Position numbers and translations under genes: made by a program. 64,000 nucleotides of DNA from an uncultured Woeseiaceae bacterium (GTDB lineage: Bacteria > Pseudomonadota > Gammaproteobacteria > Steroidobacterales > Woeseiaceae), in contig CAMYJB010000002.1 in assembly GCA_947258565.1 (NCBI GenBank), forward strand, positions 186,001-250,000, written 5' to 3'. Below are positions 25,959 through 36,106 of this stretch, one piece after another. Under the pieces are notes generated by a model. The model was not told the origin of the DNA and searched no databases. It saw only the letters and a list, made by a program, of their open reading frames with translations. Each line of letters opens with the position of its first letter. Position 1 is the stretch's first letter.

Positions 25959-26549
25959 ATGGAACAGCCGTCGCAGAAACAGCGCGCTTTAACGAAAAAG
26001 ATGAGCAGGCAAGAGACTGGTAGCGAAGGCCTGGAGCTGTCGCAGGGTTTCCCGCCCGTAGCCCGTAAAGATGCGCGGGTTCTGGTGCTCGGCAGCCTGC
26101 CCAGCCGGGCCTCGCTGCAGGCGCGGCAATACTATGCCCATCCGCAGAACGCATTCTGGAAGATATTGCACATGATCGCCGGCAGCACGGGCAGCTATGC
26201 ATCGCGATGCCGGACCCTCCGGAAGCGGGGTATCGCCGTGTGGGACGTATTGTCGGCCTCCGTACGTCCTGGCAGTCTCGACGCCGACATCGACATGGCA
26301 TCCGCGGTGCCGAACGATTTCGAGCAGTTCTTCGCCGGGCACCCGGACATTCGCCTCGTGTGTTTCAACGGCAGAAAAGCGGAACAGCTGTTCGAGCGGT
26401 ATGTGCGATCTTCGTGCCGCGGCGACCGGTTCGAGTTTGCGCTGCTGCCGTCGACGAGCCCTGCGCACGCGTCGCTGACGATTGCCGAAAAGCTCGAGAT
26501 CTGGCGTGGCATAATCGAACCCGAACTCAGGAGGGAACAGGAATCATGA
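25959..26549 (+). CDS. Hypoxanthine/uracil-DNA glycosylase family protein
   Basis: A base-excision repair enzyme of the UDG superfamily, about 196 residues. The signatures VLVLGSLPSRAS, RQYYAHPQNAFWKI and LLPSTSPAHAS match the DNA-deoxyinosine glycosylase group (family 6, HDG) related to Mug. It would remove deaminated bases from DNA. Start uncertain: ATG 25959 is given, with ATG 25953 and 26001 possible. A TATACT at 25944-25949 could be its -10, which would favour 26001. It ends with an ATGA overlap into the VOC gene. Confidence 0.82.
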   Translation: MEQPSQKQRALTKKMSRQETGSEGLELSQGFPPVARKDARVLVLGSLPSRASLQARQYYAHPQNAFWKILHMIAGSTGSYASRCRTLRKRGIAVWDVLSASVRPGSLDADIDMASAVPNDFEQFFAGHPDIRLVCFNGRKAEQLFERYVRSSCRGDRFEFALLPSTSPAHASLTIAEKLEIWRGIIEPELRREQES

Positions 26550-26920
26550 TCGGATACGTCACGCTGGGAACGAATCGATACGATGAGGCAGCAAAATTCT
26601 ATGATGAACTGTTTGCCGTGATCGGTGCCGGCCGGATACTCGAGAGCGACAGGTTCATTGCGTGGGGTACTGGTATGACTTCGCCTGCCTTGTCGGTCAC
26701 CATGCCCCATAATGGCGAGCCGGCGACGGTCGGCAATGGCGTGATGGTTGCGCTGGCCATGAATTCACCGGAAAAAGTCGATGCGATCCACGCCAAGGCA
26801 CTTGAGCTCGGCGGTACGGACGAGGGCGCTCCCGGGCCGCGCGGCGAACAGTTTTATGCCGGATACTTCAGGGATCTCGACGGCAACAAGCTCAATGCGT
26901 TTTGCATGACCGGTGGCTGA
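26546..26920 (+). CDS. VOC/glyoxalase-fold protein
   Basis: A 124-residue single VOC module pair (beta-alpha-beta-beta-beta repeats): MIGYVTLGTNRYDEAAKFYDEL opens the fold and GYFRDLDGNKLNAF closes it, with a typical terminal metal-binding Asp/Asn region. Members are small glyoxalase- or dioxygenase-like proteins of mostly unknown substrate. ATG 26546 overlaps the glycosylase stop, so the two genes are translationally coupled. Nothing indicates a specific reaction. Confidence 0.85.
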   Translation: MIGYVTLGTNRYDEAAKFYDELFAVIGAGRILESDRFIAWGTGMTSPALSVTMPHNGEPATVGNGVMVALAMNSPEKVDAIHAKALELGGTDEGAPGPRGEQFYAGYFRDLDGNKLNAFCMTGG

Positions 26921-26946
26921 TCCGCGGGTTTCTGGCGCCAAACGGC

Positions 26947-27336
<390 letters not shown>

Positions 27337-27383
27337 CTAAGTGTACAACTGATAGCGACGGAATCGGCGCTTGCGAGGAGCCC

Positions 27384-28412
27384 ATGCCGGCGGTCATTGC
27401 ACTGCTCAAGGAACCGAAAGGTTTGCTCATGAACGGTGGCGCGCTGCTATACGCTGTCGCGGGCTACGCCGCCGGTTTTGCAGGGCTGTTTCACGGCTCG
27501 TGGATTGTGAACGGAGCGGCGACCCTGCTTCTGGCACACGCGATGACCATTGCCGCGTACCTGATTCACGAGTGCGGACACAACCTCGTGTTTGCACGCA
27601 GCCGACACAATGCGGCTCTCGGGCGTGCGATGAGCTGGCTGTGCGGTGCAGCCTACGGCACCTACGAAGACATGCGTTACAAGCACTTTCGGCACCACGT
27701 CGACAACGACGACGTCGTCTGGTTCGAGTACGACAGGTTTTTTGCGGAGCACCCGGTGATCCTGAAGGTCGCGAGGGGTCTCGAATGGCTCTACATTCCC
27801 GCTCACGACCTCATCATGCATTTCGTGATGGTGTTTACCTCGTTCATTATCCCGCAGCGCCATAACCAGCGGCGCCGCAACGTCACGGTTATCCTGATTC
27901 GGGGCGGCATCTTCGCCGCGTTGCTGCTACTCGTGCCGAAGGTGGCGGTCCTTTATCTGGTCGCCTACCTGATCATGATGCACGTGCTGCGATTCATGGA
28001 TATGCTGCAGCACGATTACCCGTATAGCCCCACCTTATTCGACTACGTCGAGCCACCTCACAAGGGCGACGGCGACTGGGAGCAGGAGCATACCTTCAGC
28101 AACCCGGTCTCGCTGACGTATCCGAAACTCAACTGGCTGACGCTCAACTTCGGGTATCACAATGCGCATCACGCGGATATGAGCGTGCCCTGGTACCGCC
28201 TGCCGGCACTGCACCGCGAGCTTACGGGCGATGATCCGGCGCGAGTGATCCCGTTCCGGTCCCAGCTCAAGCTGTACCATCGAAACCGGCTGTTGCGGGT
28301 CCATAACCCGCAGCCGTCTGACTACCCGAAGGGCGATGGGTACCTGCGTCTTGCACGTGCGGGCGAAGGTCCCATAGGCGGCAATGCCGCATCCTTTCTT
28401 ACTTCTTTCTGA
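27384..28412 (+). CDS. Membrane fatty acid desaturase family protein
   Basis: A 342-residue integral membrane di-iron enzyme. The three His boxes are HECGH (62-66), HFRHH (101-105) and HNAHH (about 258-262), with four to five hydrophobic segments. Family members introduce double bonds into fatty acyl chains or hydroxylate lipids or terpenoids; the exact substrate cannot be read from the sequence. ATG 27384 has GAGGAG close upstream. A VOC gene follows after 12 bases and may be co-transcribed. Confidence 0.88.
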   Translation: MPAVIALLKEPKGLLMNGGALLYAVAGYAAGFAGLFHGSWIVNGAATLLLAHAMTIAAYLIHECGHNLVFARSRHNAALGRAMSWLCGAAYGTYEDMRYKHFRHHVDNDDVVWFEYDRFFAEHPVILKVARGLEWLYIPAHDLIMHFVMVFTSFIIPQRHNQRRRNVTVILIRGGIFAALLLLVPKVAVLYLVAYLIMMHVLRFMDMLQHDYPYSPTLFDYVEPPHKGDGDWEQEHTFSNPVSLTYPKLNWLTLNFGYHNAHHADMSVPWYRLPALHRELTGDDPARVIPFRSQLKLYHRNRLLRVHNPQPSDYPKGDGYLRLARAGEGPIGGNAASFLTSF

Positions 28413-28424
28413 CGCGAAAAACTT

Positions 28425-28796
28425 ATGAGTGAGCAAACAGGCAGGATCGGCTGGGTCGATATCACGGTGGACGACGCGGCGGCGCTGCGCGACTTCTATG
28501 CCGACGTCGTCGGCTTGCGCCCCGAGGCGGTCAGCATGGGTGACTACGACGATTTCAACATGACGATACCGGGCAGTGGCGAGCCGGTTTGCGGCGTGTG
28601 CCACGCGTTGGGTGGCAACAGGGATCTGCCTGGCGGCTGGCTGGTTTATTTCGTCGTCGATGACGTCGATGCGAGTGCGGCAGCATGTGCCGAGAAGGGC
28701 GGCAAAGTCGTCGTCACACCGCGCGGACTGGCCGCGGGGCGATTCTGTGTCATCGAGGATCCCAGCGGGGCCACCGCGGCGCTCTACCAGGCCTGA
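28425..28796 (+). CDS. VOC/glyoxalase-fold protein
   Basis: A 123-residue VOC protein (GRIGWVDITVDDAAALRDFYADVVGL at the front, then CVIEDPSGATAALYQA at the end). A GGWLVYFVVDDVDAS segment forms the start of the second half. The CHALG and CVIEDPSG parts resemble the group often annotated as lactoylglutathione-lyase-like; activity is unknown. It follows the desaturase gene by 12 bases and precedes the LuxR regulator by 15. Confidence 0.85.
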   Translation: MSEQTGRIGWVDITVDDAAALRDFYADVVGLRPEAVSMGDYDDFNMTIPGSGEPVCGVCHALGGNRDLPGGWLVYFVVDDVDASAAACAEKGGKVVVTPRGLAAGRFCVIEDPSGATAALYQA

Positions 28797-28811
28797 CGCA
28801 GGATCCGGATC

Positions 28812-29597
28812 TTGAAATCGAGGTTCGAATCGAGCGAATGGCTGGCGGCAATCGCGCGGCTTGTGCAGAGCGACGATGTCGACTCTGCCGCTGCTGCGCT
28901 GGCAGACGCGATCGATGTCGCCGTCGAACACGAAGGCACCTGCCTGCTCGCGTTTCATCGCGACGCGCCGCCCGAGGTGTTCCATCACACGCTCGAACCG
29001 GCAGGGCGCCGGCACTATGTCGATCGCTACGTGGCGGGTCCGTACCTGCTCGATCCGTTGTACCTGCTCGCCCTCAGTGATGAGAAACCCGGCGTGTGCC
29101 GTTTCCGGGACGAATCGCCGGACCGGTTCCGGTCGAGCGAATACTACCGGCAGTACTGCGAGCGCACGCACCTCAGGGACGAGATGGATTTCCTCGTGGA
29201 CGTCTCCGGGAACAGTACGCTGGTGCTCGTCGTCGGCCGGCGGACGCGGCGCTTCACGAAAGCCGAACTGCAACGGCTGAGGCTCGTCGAGCCGCTCGTG
29301 CACGCGGCCATGCAAAGCATCTGGCGGCGCAGTTCCGCGAGTACCCGACGGCAGGACCAGGGCGATAGCCTGCACCAGCGCCTCACGCGATGCTTCGAGA
29401 ATTTCGGGGAAGGACTGCTGACGGAGCGGGAACGCCAGATCACGCAGCTGCTGTTGCGGGGTCACTCTACGAAATCGGTTGCGCGGGAACTTGGCATCGC
29501 GCCCGGCACTGTGATGGTTCACAAGCGCAACCTGTTCGCCAAGCTGGGCATAACGTCGCAGTACGAATTGTTTTCCCTCTTTATCGACGCGCTGTAG
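28812..29597 (+). CDS. LuxR-type transcriptional regulator
   Basis: A 261-residue regulator. The C-terminal helix-turn-helix (about 198-258: LTERERQITQLLLRGHSTK and VMVHKRNLFAKLG) is the GerE/LuxR type. The N-terminal 190 residues form a possible ligand-sensing domain without clear autoinducer-pocket motifs or a response-regulator receiver. It starts at TTG 28812 (AGGA upstream). It ends 89 bases before isovaleryl-CoA dehydrogenase and could regulate that operon or the desaturase; this is positional inference. Confidence 0.85.
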   Translation: MKSRFESSEWLAAIARLVQSDDVDSAAAALADAIDVAVEHEGTCLLAFHRDAPPEVFHHTLEPAGRRHYVDRYVAGPYLLDPLYLLALSDEKPGVCRFRDESPDRFRSSEYYRQYCERTHLRDEMDFLVDVSGNSTLVLVVGRRTRRFTKAELQRLRLVEPLVHAAMQSIWRRSSASTRRQDQGDSLHQRLTRCFENFGEGLLTERERQITQLLLRGHSTKSVARELGIAPGTVMVHKRNLFAKLGITSQYELFSLFIDAL

Positions 29598-29686
29598 CGG
29601 CCTACCGCGAGCATGGTATTCAGCTACCCCGCCGAATCCCGCACACTGGTGCTCCAAGTAATTGATTTAATTCAGGAGTAATCCAG

Positions 29687-30847
29687 ATGTTCGATTTTGA
29701 CTTCGGCCTCGGCGAGGACATCGATCTGCTGCGCGAATCCGTTGCGGCCTTCGCGGCCGACCGGGTTGCACCGCGCGCGGCCGAGATCGACGAGACTAAC
29801 GAGTTTCCCCGCGATCTTTGGCCGGAACTCGGTGAACTGGGATTGCTCGGTATCACGGTTGAAGAGGAATATGGCGGCTCGGCGCTCGGCTACCTCGCGC
29901 ACGTGGTCGCAATGGAGGAAATCAGCCGCGCATCGGCATCCGTGGGCCTGTCCTACGGCGCGCACTCGAATCTCTGCGTCAACCAGCTGCGTCGCTGGGG
30001 CACCGACGAGCAGCGCCTGCGCTTCCTGCCGAAGCTGGTGTCCGGCGAGCATCTCGGTGCGCTCGCGATGACCGAGACCGGGGCGGGCTCCGACGTTATG
30101 AGCATGCGCACCACGGCCGTCAGAGATGGCGACGAGTACGTGCTTAACGGCTCCAAGATGTGGATCACGAACGCGCCCGAATCGGACATCATGATCGTGT
30201 ATGCAGTCACGGACCCGCATGCCGGAAGTCGCGGCCTCAGCGCGTTCGTCGTCGAGCGCGGCACGCCGGGATTCTCGACGCCGCAGAAGCTCGACAAGCT
30301 CGGCATGCGGGGTTCGGACACGAGCGAGGTCCTGATGGAAGACTGCCGCGTCCCGGTGAGCAATCGGCTCGCAGAGGAGGGCAAGGGCGCCGGCATACTG
30401 ATGAGCGGCCTCGATTATGAGCGCGTCGTGCTGGCTGGGGGTTCCCTGGGCATCATGCGGGCCTGCATGGACCTCGTCATGCCCTACGTGCACGATCGCA
30501 AGCAGTTCGGCCGGCCGATCGGGGAATTCCAGCTGATGCAAGGCAAGATGGCGGACATGTACACGACGATGAACAGTTGCCGCGCCTACGTGTATGCCGT
30601 CGCGGCGGCGTGTGATCGTGAGCAGACTACCCGTTTCGACGCCGCAGGATGTATTCTCGTCGCTGCGGAGAAGGCGACCTGGATGGCAGGGCACGCGATA
30701 CAGGCGCTCGGCGGCAACGGCTATATCAATGAATATCCCGCGGGCCGCCTGTTACGCGACGCCAAGCTCTATGAGATCGGCGCCGGCACCAGCGAAATAC
30801 GCCGAATGCTCATCGGTCGCGAGCTCTTTGAAGCCACCGGCGCGTAA
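29687..30847 (+). CDS. liuA: Isovaleryl-CoA dehydrogenase
   Basis: A 386-residue acyl-CoA dehydrogenase that oxidises isovaleryl-CoA to 3-methylcrotonyl-CoA in leucine degradation. FAD/substrate motifs [14 protein letters not shown] and MWITNAP are present. The segment [12 protein letters not shown] carries the Glu in the position used by isovaleryl-CoA dehydrogenases, and the C-terminus ([28 protein letters not shown] region) is typical of this subfamily. AGGAG is well placed before ATG 29687. The next gene is the methylcrotonyl-CoA carboxylase beta subunit, which supports the assignment. Confidence 0.94.
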   Translation: MFDFDFGLGEDIDLLRESVAAFAADRVAPRAAEIDETNEFPRDLWPELGELGLLGITVEEEYGGSALGYLAHVVAMEEISRASASVGLSYGAHSNLCVNQLRRWGTDEQRLRFLPKLVSGEHLGALAMTETGAGSDVMSMRTTAVRDGDEYVLNGSKMWITNAPESDIMIVYAVTDPHAGSRGLSAFVVERGTPGFSTPQKLDKLGMRGSDTSEVLMEDCRVPVSNRLAEEGKGAGILMSGLDYERVVLAGGSLGIMRACMDLVMPYVHDRKQFGRPIGEFQLMQGKMADMYTTMNSCRAYVYAVAAACDREQTTRFDAAGCILVAAEKATWMAGHAIQALGGNGYINEYPAGRLLRDAKLYEIGAGTSEIRRMLIGRELFEATGA

Positions 30848-30879
30848 GCGGACACTTTTGACGGATCCCGGGACAGCAG

Positions 30880-32490
30880 ATGCCCCTGATTAAATCCAAG
30901 GTCGATCGCAATTCCGACGACTTTGCCGCCAACCTCGCGGTGAACCAAACGCTTGCCCGGGACCTGGGGGAGCTGAGTGCGCAGGTGATGCAGGGCGGCA
31001 GCGAGCGATCCAGGGAGCGGCACGTGTTGCGCGGCAAGCTCCTGCCCCGGGACCGGATTCGCACGTTCCTCGATGACGACTCGCCGTTCCTCGAAATCGG
31101 CCAGCTTGCGGCATGGCAGGTTTACGAGGACGAGGTGCCCGCGGCCGGCATCATATGCGGGATCGGCAGGGTGCACGGCATCGAATGCATGGTCATTGCC
31201 AACGATGCCACTGTAAAAGGTGGCACATATTATCCCCTGACCGTGAAGAAGCACCTGCGGGCACAGGAAGTCGCAGAGCAGAATCACCTGCCGTGTATCT
31301 ATCTTGTCGATTCGGGCGGCGCGTTCCTGCCGCGGCAGGACGAGGTGTTCCCGGACCGCGATCATTTCGGCCGGATCTTTTACAATCAGGCGCGCCTGTC
31401 GGCGCGCGGGATTCCGCAGATCGCGGCCGTGCTCGGCTCGTGCACGGCTGGCGGCGCTTACGTGCCCGCTATGTGCGACGAGGCGATCATCGTGCGCAAC
31501 CAGGGCACGATCTTTCTCGGCGGACCGCCGCTCGTCAAGGCGGCTACCGGCGAGGTCGTCGATGCTGAATCACTCGGCGGCGGCAGCGTGCATTCCCGGA
31601 TATCGGGCGTGACCGATCATCTCGCGGACAACGACGAGCACGCGCTGTCGATCGCTCGCGAGATCGTGGCAAACCTGAACCATGAAAAACAGGTATCGCT
31701 GGCTTTGCGAGAGTCCCGGGACCCCGCGTACCCGGCTGAGGATATATACGGCATCGTGTCGCGCGAATACCGCTTCCCGTATGACGTGCGCGAAGTGATC
31801 GCGAGAATCGTTGACGGCTCGGAGTTTCACGAATTCAAGAAGCTCTATGGTTCCACGCTGGTCTGCGGCTTTGCGCATCTCGATGGTTACCCGATCGGAA
31901 TCATCGCCAATAACGGCATCCTGTTCATGGAATCGGCACAGAAGGGCGCGCACTTCATCCAGCTCTGCAACCGCCGCGGTATTCCGCTCCTGTTTCTGCA
32001 GAACATAACGGGATTCATGGTCGGCAAGCGCGTAGAGCACGCGGGTATCGCCAAGGAAGGCGCGAAGATGGTCAACGCGGTGGCGACGGCGACCGTGCCG
32101 AAGTTCACGGTGGTTATCGGTGGCTCTTTCGGTGCCGGCAACTATGCCATGTGCGGCCGCGCTTACGGCCCGCGCATGTTGTGGATGTGGCCGAACGCGC
32201 GGATATCGGTCATGGGGGGTGAGCAGGCGGCGCTGGTCTTGTCGACCGTAAAACGTGATGGACTGGAGACTCGCGGCGAGGACTGGCCGGAAAAGGAGCA
32301 ATCCGAATTCGAGAACCGCATTCGTGAGCAATACGACAAACAGGGGCACCCGTATTACTCCAGCGCCCGGCTTTGGGACGATGGCGTTATCGATCCGGTC
32401 GATACCCGGTCGGTGCTGGCATTTGCGCTGGCTGCGGCGATGAACCGGCCGCGCGATCCCGAAACGCCGTTCGGCGTGTTCCGCATGTAG
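30880..32490 (+). CDS. liuB: Methylcrotonyl-CoA carboxylase, carboxyltransferase (beta) subunit
   Basis: A 536-residue carboxyltransferase moving CO2 from carboxybiotin to 3-methylcrotonyl-CoA. It has the crotonase-fold pair of domains with [19 protein letters not shown] and the second-half oxyanion region [18 protein letters not shown]. The length fits the family. Geranyl-CoA carboxylase beta is similar, but linkage to isovaleryl-CoA dehydrogenase favours the leucine pathway. The biotin-bearing alpha subunit, usually in the same operon, is not in this window. The gene lies 32 bases after liuA. Confidence 0.93.
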   Translation: MPLIKSKVDRNSDDFAANLAVNQTLARDLGELSAQVMQGGSERSRERHVLRGKLLPRDRIRTFLDDDSPFLEIGQLAAWQVYEDEVPAAGIICGIGRVHGIECMVIANDATVKGGTYYPLTVKKHLRAQEVAEQNHLPCIYLVDSGGAFLPRQDEVFPDRDHFGRIFYNQARLSARGIPQIAAVLGSCTAGGAYVPAMCDEAIIVRNQGTIFLGGPPLVKAATGEVVDAESLGGGSVHSRISGVTDHLADNDEHALSIAREIVANLNHEKQVSLALRESRDPAYPAEDIYGIVSREYRFPYDVREVIARIVDGSEFHEFKKLYGSTLVCGFAHLDGYPIGIIANNGILFMESAQKGAHFIQLCNRRGIPLLFLQNITGFMVGKRVEHAGIAKEGAKMVNAVATATVPKFTVVIGGSFGAGNYAMCGRAYGPRMLWMWPNARISVMGGEQAALVLSTVKRDGLETRGEDWPEKEQSEFENRIREQYDKQGHPYYSSARLWDDGVIDPVDTRSVLAFALAAAMNRPRDPETPFGVFRM

Positions 32491-32497
32491 CCTCGCC

Positions 32498-33565
32498 ATG
32501 ACGTCGAGACAGCGGCAAAATTCAGGCACCGCGGCGGTCCGGGAATCATTGCGTTTCGACGAAGACCGGCTCAGCGATTACATGACCTCGCATGTCGAGG
32601 GATTCCACGGGCCGCTGCAGGTGCGCCAATTCCGGGGTGGGCAGTCCAACCCGACCTATCTGCTGCAGGCGGATAGCGGGCGCTATGTGTTGCGTCGCAA
32701 GCCGCCCGGCAATTTGCTCAAATCGGCGCATGCGGTCGACCGCGAATTCCGGGTTATCAGTGCGCTCTACGGCGCCGATTTTCCCGTGCCGCGGCCGTAT
32801 GTGTTGTGTGAGGACGACGTCATTGTCGGCACGGCGTTCTACATCATGGAATACGTCGAGGGGCGCATATTCTGGGAACTGGACTTGCCCGGCCTGGAAC
32901 CCGACGAGCGGGCGGCGATCTACGACAGCGTCAATGACACGATCGCGAAACTGCACAGTTTCGATTATGCCGCGCTGGGGCTGGGCGATTTCGGCAAGCC
33001 CGGCAACTATTTTGCGCGTCAGATTTCGCGTTGGAGCGGCCAGTACCGCGCCTCTGAAACCCGGACCATAGAGGCCATGGATCGCCTCATGGACTGGCTG
33101 CCGGCGCATATTCCCGAAGACGACTCGGCCAGTGTCGTGCACGGCGACTTTCGCCTGGACAACATGATCATCGATGCCAACGAACCCCGCGTGATCGCCG
33201 TCCTCGACTGGGAATTGTCCACGATCGGGCATCCGCTGGCTGACTTTACCTACCACCTGATGTCCTGGCAGATGCCCGAGATCGGTCTCGGCTCCGCCGG
33301 GCTTCGCGACAGGGACCTCGCGGCTCTCGGCATCCCTTCGGAAGACGAGTACGCGCGGCGCTACTGCGACCGGACCGGCCGTCACGCAGGAATCGCCGAT
33401 CGTGCGTTCTATTCGGCCTTCAATTTCTTCCGGCTGGCGGCGATCCTGCAGGGCATCGCGGGACGCGTGCGCGATGGTACCGCGGCCAGCGCCCACGCCG
33501 GACAGGCGGAGAGTGCCGTCGGCCCTCTTGCCGCTCTTGGCTGGGAGTTCGCCTCGCGGGCCTGA
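32498..33565 (+). CDS. ACAD10-type APH-family phosphotransferase
   Basis: A 355-residue aminoglycoside-phosphotransferase-fold kinase. It has FRGGQSNPTYLL at the glycine loop, VLRRKP with the ATP-binding Lys, VVHGDFRLDNMI as the catalytic loop and AVLDWELSTIGHPLADF as the metal-binding DxD-like motif. This subgroup matches the kinase domain of ACAD10/ACAD11, reported to phosphorylate 4-hydroxyacyl-CoAs. A role in hydroxyacyl-CoA breakdown is therefore more likely than antibiotic resistance. It lies 7 bases after the carboxylase gene. Confidence 0.85.
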   Translation: MTSRQRQNSGTAAVRESLRFDEDRLSDYMTSHVEGFHGPLQVRQFRGGQSNPTYLLQADSGRYVLRRKPPGNLLKSAHAVDREFRVISALYGADFPVPRPYVLCEDDVIVGTAFYIMEYVEGRIFWELDLPGLEPDERAAIYDSVNDTIAKLHSFDYAALGLGDFGKPGNYFARQISRWSGQYRASETRTIEAMDRLMDWLPAHIPEDDSASVVHGDFRLDNMIIDANEPRVIAVLDWELSTIGHPLADFTYHLMSWQMPEIGLGSAGLRDRDLAALGIPSEDEYARRYCDRTGRHAGIADRAFYSAFNFFRLAAILQGIAGRVRDGTAASAHAGQAESAVGPLAALGWEFASRA

Positions 33566-33638
33566 TTGATACTCCTCGTAGTCTGCCACTACACTACGCG
33601 ATCGACCGTTGCCCGAAAGCTTTCGGACCTGGGGAATA

Positions 33639-34496
33639 ATGGCGCTAAATTACGATGATCTGATGGCGACGTCCGTCGTTGACCTGCCGCATAGCTACGG
33701 CGACACGGAGAGCTTGCTGTATGCGATCAGCATCGGGTTGGGCCGAAATGCCGTGAACCCGGACGAGCTTCCCTACGTTTACGAGCAGGGCGAGCCAATG
33801 CGAACCGTGCCTTCGATGGCTTCCATGCTGGTGCCCGATATGTCGCCTCCTGACCTCGGCTGGGATTTCAGCCAGGTGCTGCACATCGAGCAGAGGCTGG
33901 AGCTCTACCGCCCGCTACCCGTCGCGGCCGACTTGCTGATTAACAAGAAGATTGCTGCGGCCTACGACCACGGTCCCAAACGGGGGGCGCTCGTGCTCTT
34001 CGAAGCGGAAGCAAGGCTGGCAAATGACGACACCGCCCTGTTCAAGATTGGCAACACCATCATGGCGCGTGGGGACGGTGGTTTCGGCGCTCCGAGAGGC
34101 ATGGGTCCGCCGGCGCATCGCCCGCCCCGACGCGAACCCGACCTGAGCTGCCACCTCGAGACGCGCAGCGACCAGGCGCTGCTTTACAGGCTCAATGGCG
34201 ACCGCAATCCGTTGCACGCGGATCCGTCGCTCGCGAGGCGCGTAGGCTACCCGGTGCCGATACTTCACGGTCTCTGCACCTACGGCGTGGCCTGCCACGC
34301 GATCCTCAAAACGATCTGTGCATACGACTATACGCTGATCACGGGGTTCGACGCGCGATTCTCGGCACCGGTGCTGCCGGGTGACACGATCACCACGGAC
34401 ATGTGGCAGGATGGAAACATCGTGTCTTTCCAGTGCAGCGTGAAAGAGCGCGACAGCGTCGTGCTCAAGAACGGCAAATGCACGTTGGCCGGATAG
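33639..34496 (+). CDS. MaoC-like double-hotdog enoyl-CoA hydratase
   Basis: A 285-residue hydratase of the (R)-specific, type-2 family. An N-terminal hotdog half is followed by the catalytic half containing LNGDRNPLHADPSLARRVGY, the hydratase-2 Asp/His motif, and PILHGLCTYG. It adds water to 2-enoyl-CoA. ATG 33639 has GGGGA at the right distance; the frame is open from a TTG at 33609. It is the fourth gene of the liu operon, after a 73-base gap. The substrate is probably a branched or medium-chain enoyl-CoA from the same pathway. Confidence 0.9.
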   Translation: MALNYDDLMATSVVDLPHSYGDTESLLYAISIGLGRNAVNPDELPYVYEQGEPMRTVPSMASMLVPDMSPPDLGWDFSQVLHIEQRLELYRPLPVAADLLINKKIAAAYDHGPKRGALVLFEAEARLANDDTALFKIGNTIMARGDGGFGAPRGMGPPAHRPPRREPDLSCHLETRSDQALLYRLNGDRNPLHADPSLARRVGYPVPILHGLCTYGVACHAILKTICAYDYTLITGFDARFSAPVLPGDTITTDMWQDGNIVSFQCSVKERDSVVLKNGKCTLAG

Positions 34497-34524
34497 GACG
34501 GGACGCTATGCGAGGGACACACGG

Positions 34525-35316
34525 ATGAGCGAGCGCCTGCAGATCAGCATCGAAAGCCATGTTGCCGAGGTTCGGCTGAACCGGCCTGAAAAGCACAACG
34601 CTCTGGACATGCAGATGTTCGACGACCTTGCGGCGGCAGCGGCCCGGCTTGGGGGGGAACCCTCCGTAAGGGCCGTGGTCCTGGCCGGCACGGGCGAGAA
34701 TTTTTGTGCGGGTATCGATCTGAGCATTTTCAGCGATCCTGCCGATGCCGTCGACCCGGCATCGATGGCGCCACAGAAAGGCAGCCTTGCGAACCGCTTT
34801 CAGCGCGCGGCATTTGCATGGCGTGAAGTGCCGGTGCCCGTCATCTGTGCCATACATGGCGTCGCCTTCGGCGGCGGGGCACAGATCGCGCTGGGTGCGG
34901 ACCTGCGCTATGCGGCGCGGGATGCGAAAATGTCGATCATGGAAATACGCTGGGGGCTGATTCCGGACCTTGCCATCTCCGTGACCGCAAGCAACCTGGT
35001 GCGCGAGGATATACTGCGGGAACTCGCCTACACGGGGCGTGTCGTGGGTGCCAGCGAAGCGATGGCACTCGGCCTGGTGACGGCCGTTCACGATGACCCG
35101 CTGCAGGCGGCCCGGGATACTGCACGGTTGATCGCCGGCCGCTCGCCGGACGCGATCCGGGCGATGAAGACCTTGTTCAATGAGCGCCGCGATCTCGATG
35201 CCGGCCGCTCGTTGTCACTGGAGGCGAAACTGCAGTCCGGGATTATTGGCCAGGCGAACCAGCTGGAGGCGGTTCGTGCCAATATCGATGGCCGGGAGCC
35301 GGAATTCGGCGACTAG
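34525..35316 (+). CDS. Crotonase-family enoyl-CoA hydratase
   Basis: A 263-residue crotonase. The oxyanion-hole segments are VRLNRPEKHNALD and FCAGIDLSIF, and IHGVAFGGGAQIALGADLR forms the second loop. It could be the 3-methylglutaconyl-CoA hydratase (LiuC) needed after the carboxylase, but other enoyl-CoA substrates fit equally. The Glu pair of classical hydratases is not fully clear (IMEIRWGLIPD gives one Glu), so isomerase activity cannot be excluded. It lies 28 bases after the MaoC gene. Confidence 0.85.
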   Translation: MSERLQISIESHVAEVRLNRPEKHNALDMQMFDDLAAAAARLGGEPSVRAVVLAGTGENFCAGIDLSIFSDPADAVDPASMAPQKGSLANRFQRAAFAWREVPVPVICAIHGVAFGGGAQIALGADLRYAARDAKMSIMEIRWGLIPDLAISVTASNLVREDILRELAYTGRVVGASEAMALGLVTAVHDDPLQAARDTARLIAGRSPDAIRAMKTLFNERRDLDAGRSLSLEAKLQSGIIGQANQLEAVRANIDGREPEFGD

Positions 35317-35401
35317 ACTTTGAGCTTGGACGGAACTTCGGTAGGCTCACCCGACTCAAAGATTACACCTAAACAAGGCCCAACTGCGGCTCAGGCGCAT
35401 T

Positions 35402-36106
35402 TTGAACACAGCACTGAAAGTCTTGATGCTTGCGGTTTCCGTAGTGCAGGTTACGGCAGCCATGGCGCAGCAGTCTTCCGGCAATCTCAATGTGCACCTG
35501 CACCCGAAGACGCTCAGCGTACAGGCCAAGGCCGAAGAGCTGTTCGAGCGCGGAGACTACCGGCGAGCCTACACTATCTATCTCAATGATCTCGCGCCTA
35601 TCGGCGACAAATACGCGCAATACATGCTCGGCTACATGTGTCTCGGCGGACTTGGCGTGGAACAGGACACCGAGCTTGCAGCCGCCTGGTACAGGCTCGC
35701 CGCGGAACGTGGCGAACCCGACGAATTTGTTGCGATCCGGGATGAATTACTCGGCAAACTGGACGCGGCCGACCGGGCGCGCTCGGACCAGTTCTATTTA
35801 CGGCTGCGCCGCGAGTACAGCGACATCGCGATCAGCATGCGCGAGGCGATCGAGGAATTCGAAAATCTGCCGCAGGCGTCGACGGGGTCGCTCCTCGGCA
35901 ATGCCTCATCGGCCGTTACGATCGTCGAGCCGCGTGCCGGCGGCAGCGCGACGGGTGAAGCGCTGGTTCAGCGCACCCGGTTACGGCTGCAAGGTCATCT
36001 GGATCGCATTACCACGACGCTCGGCATTGAGCGTATGGACGTGAGGACGCTGACGGCCGGCGACCTCGAAGAGCTCGAAGCTTCGGTCAGGGATTACTTG
36101 CGCTGA
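35402..36106 (+). CDS. Secreted Sel1-repeat protein
   Basis: A 234-residue protein with a signal-like N-terminus (hydrophobic stretch about 4-21, cleavage near AMAQ). One or two TPR/Sel1-like repeats follow (YAQYMLGYMCLGGLGVEQDT, AAAWYRLAAERG), then a charged helical region. It probably mediates protein contacts in the periplasm. It starts at TTG 35402; ATG 35426 would shorten the signal. It lies 85 bases after the crotonase and is probably not part of the catabolic function. Its 3' end overlaps the convergent TetR gene by 13 bases. Confidence 0.78.
   Translation: MNTALKVLMLAVSVVQVTAAMAQQSSGNLNVHLHPKTLSVQAKAEELFERGDYRRAYTIYLNDLAPIGDKYAQYMLGYMCLGGLGVEQDTELAAAWYRLAAERGEPDEFVAIRDELLGKLDAADRARSDQFYLRLRREYSDIAISMREAIEEFENLPQASTGSLLGNASSAVTIVEPRAGGSATGEALVQRTRLRLQGHLDRITTTLGIERMDVRTLTAGDLEELEASVRDYLR

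Noticed and set aside
28812..28840. GGTTCGAATC, resembling a tRNA T-loop
   Set aside because: It lies inside the LuxR-type gene and no acceptor stem, anticodon arm or CCA-side pairing can be drawn around it.
28035..29657. A 540-codon open frame on the - strand
   Set aside because: It covers the desaturase end, the VOC gene and the LuxR gene in antisense, and all three have clear motifs on the other strand.
32498..33565. Possible aminoglycoside resistance gene
   Set aside because: The APH fold is shared, but sequence features and the acyl-CoA operon context match the ACAD10-type group.
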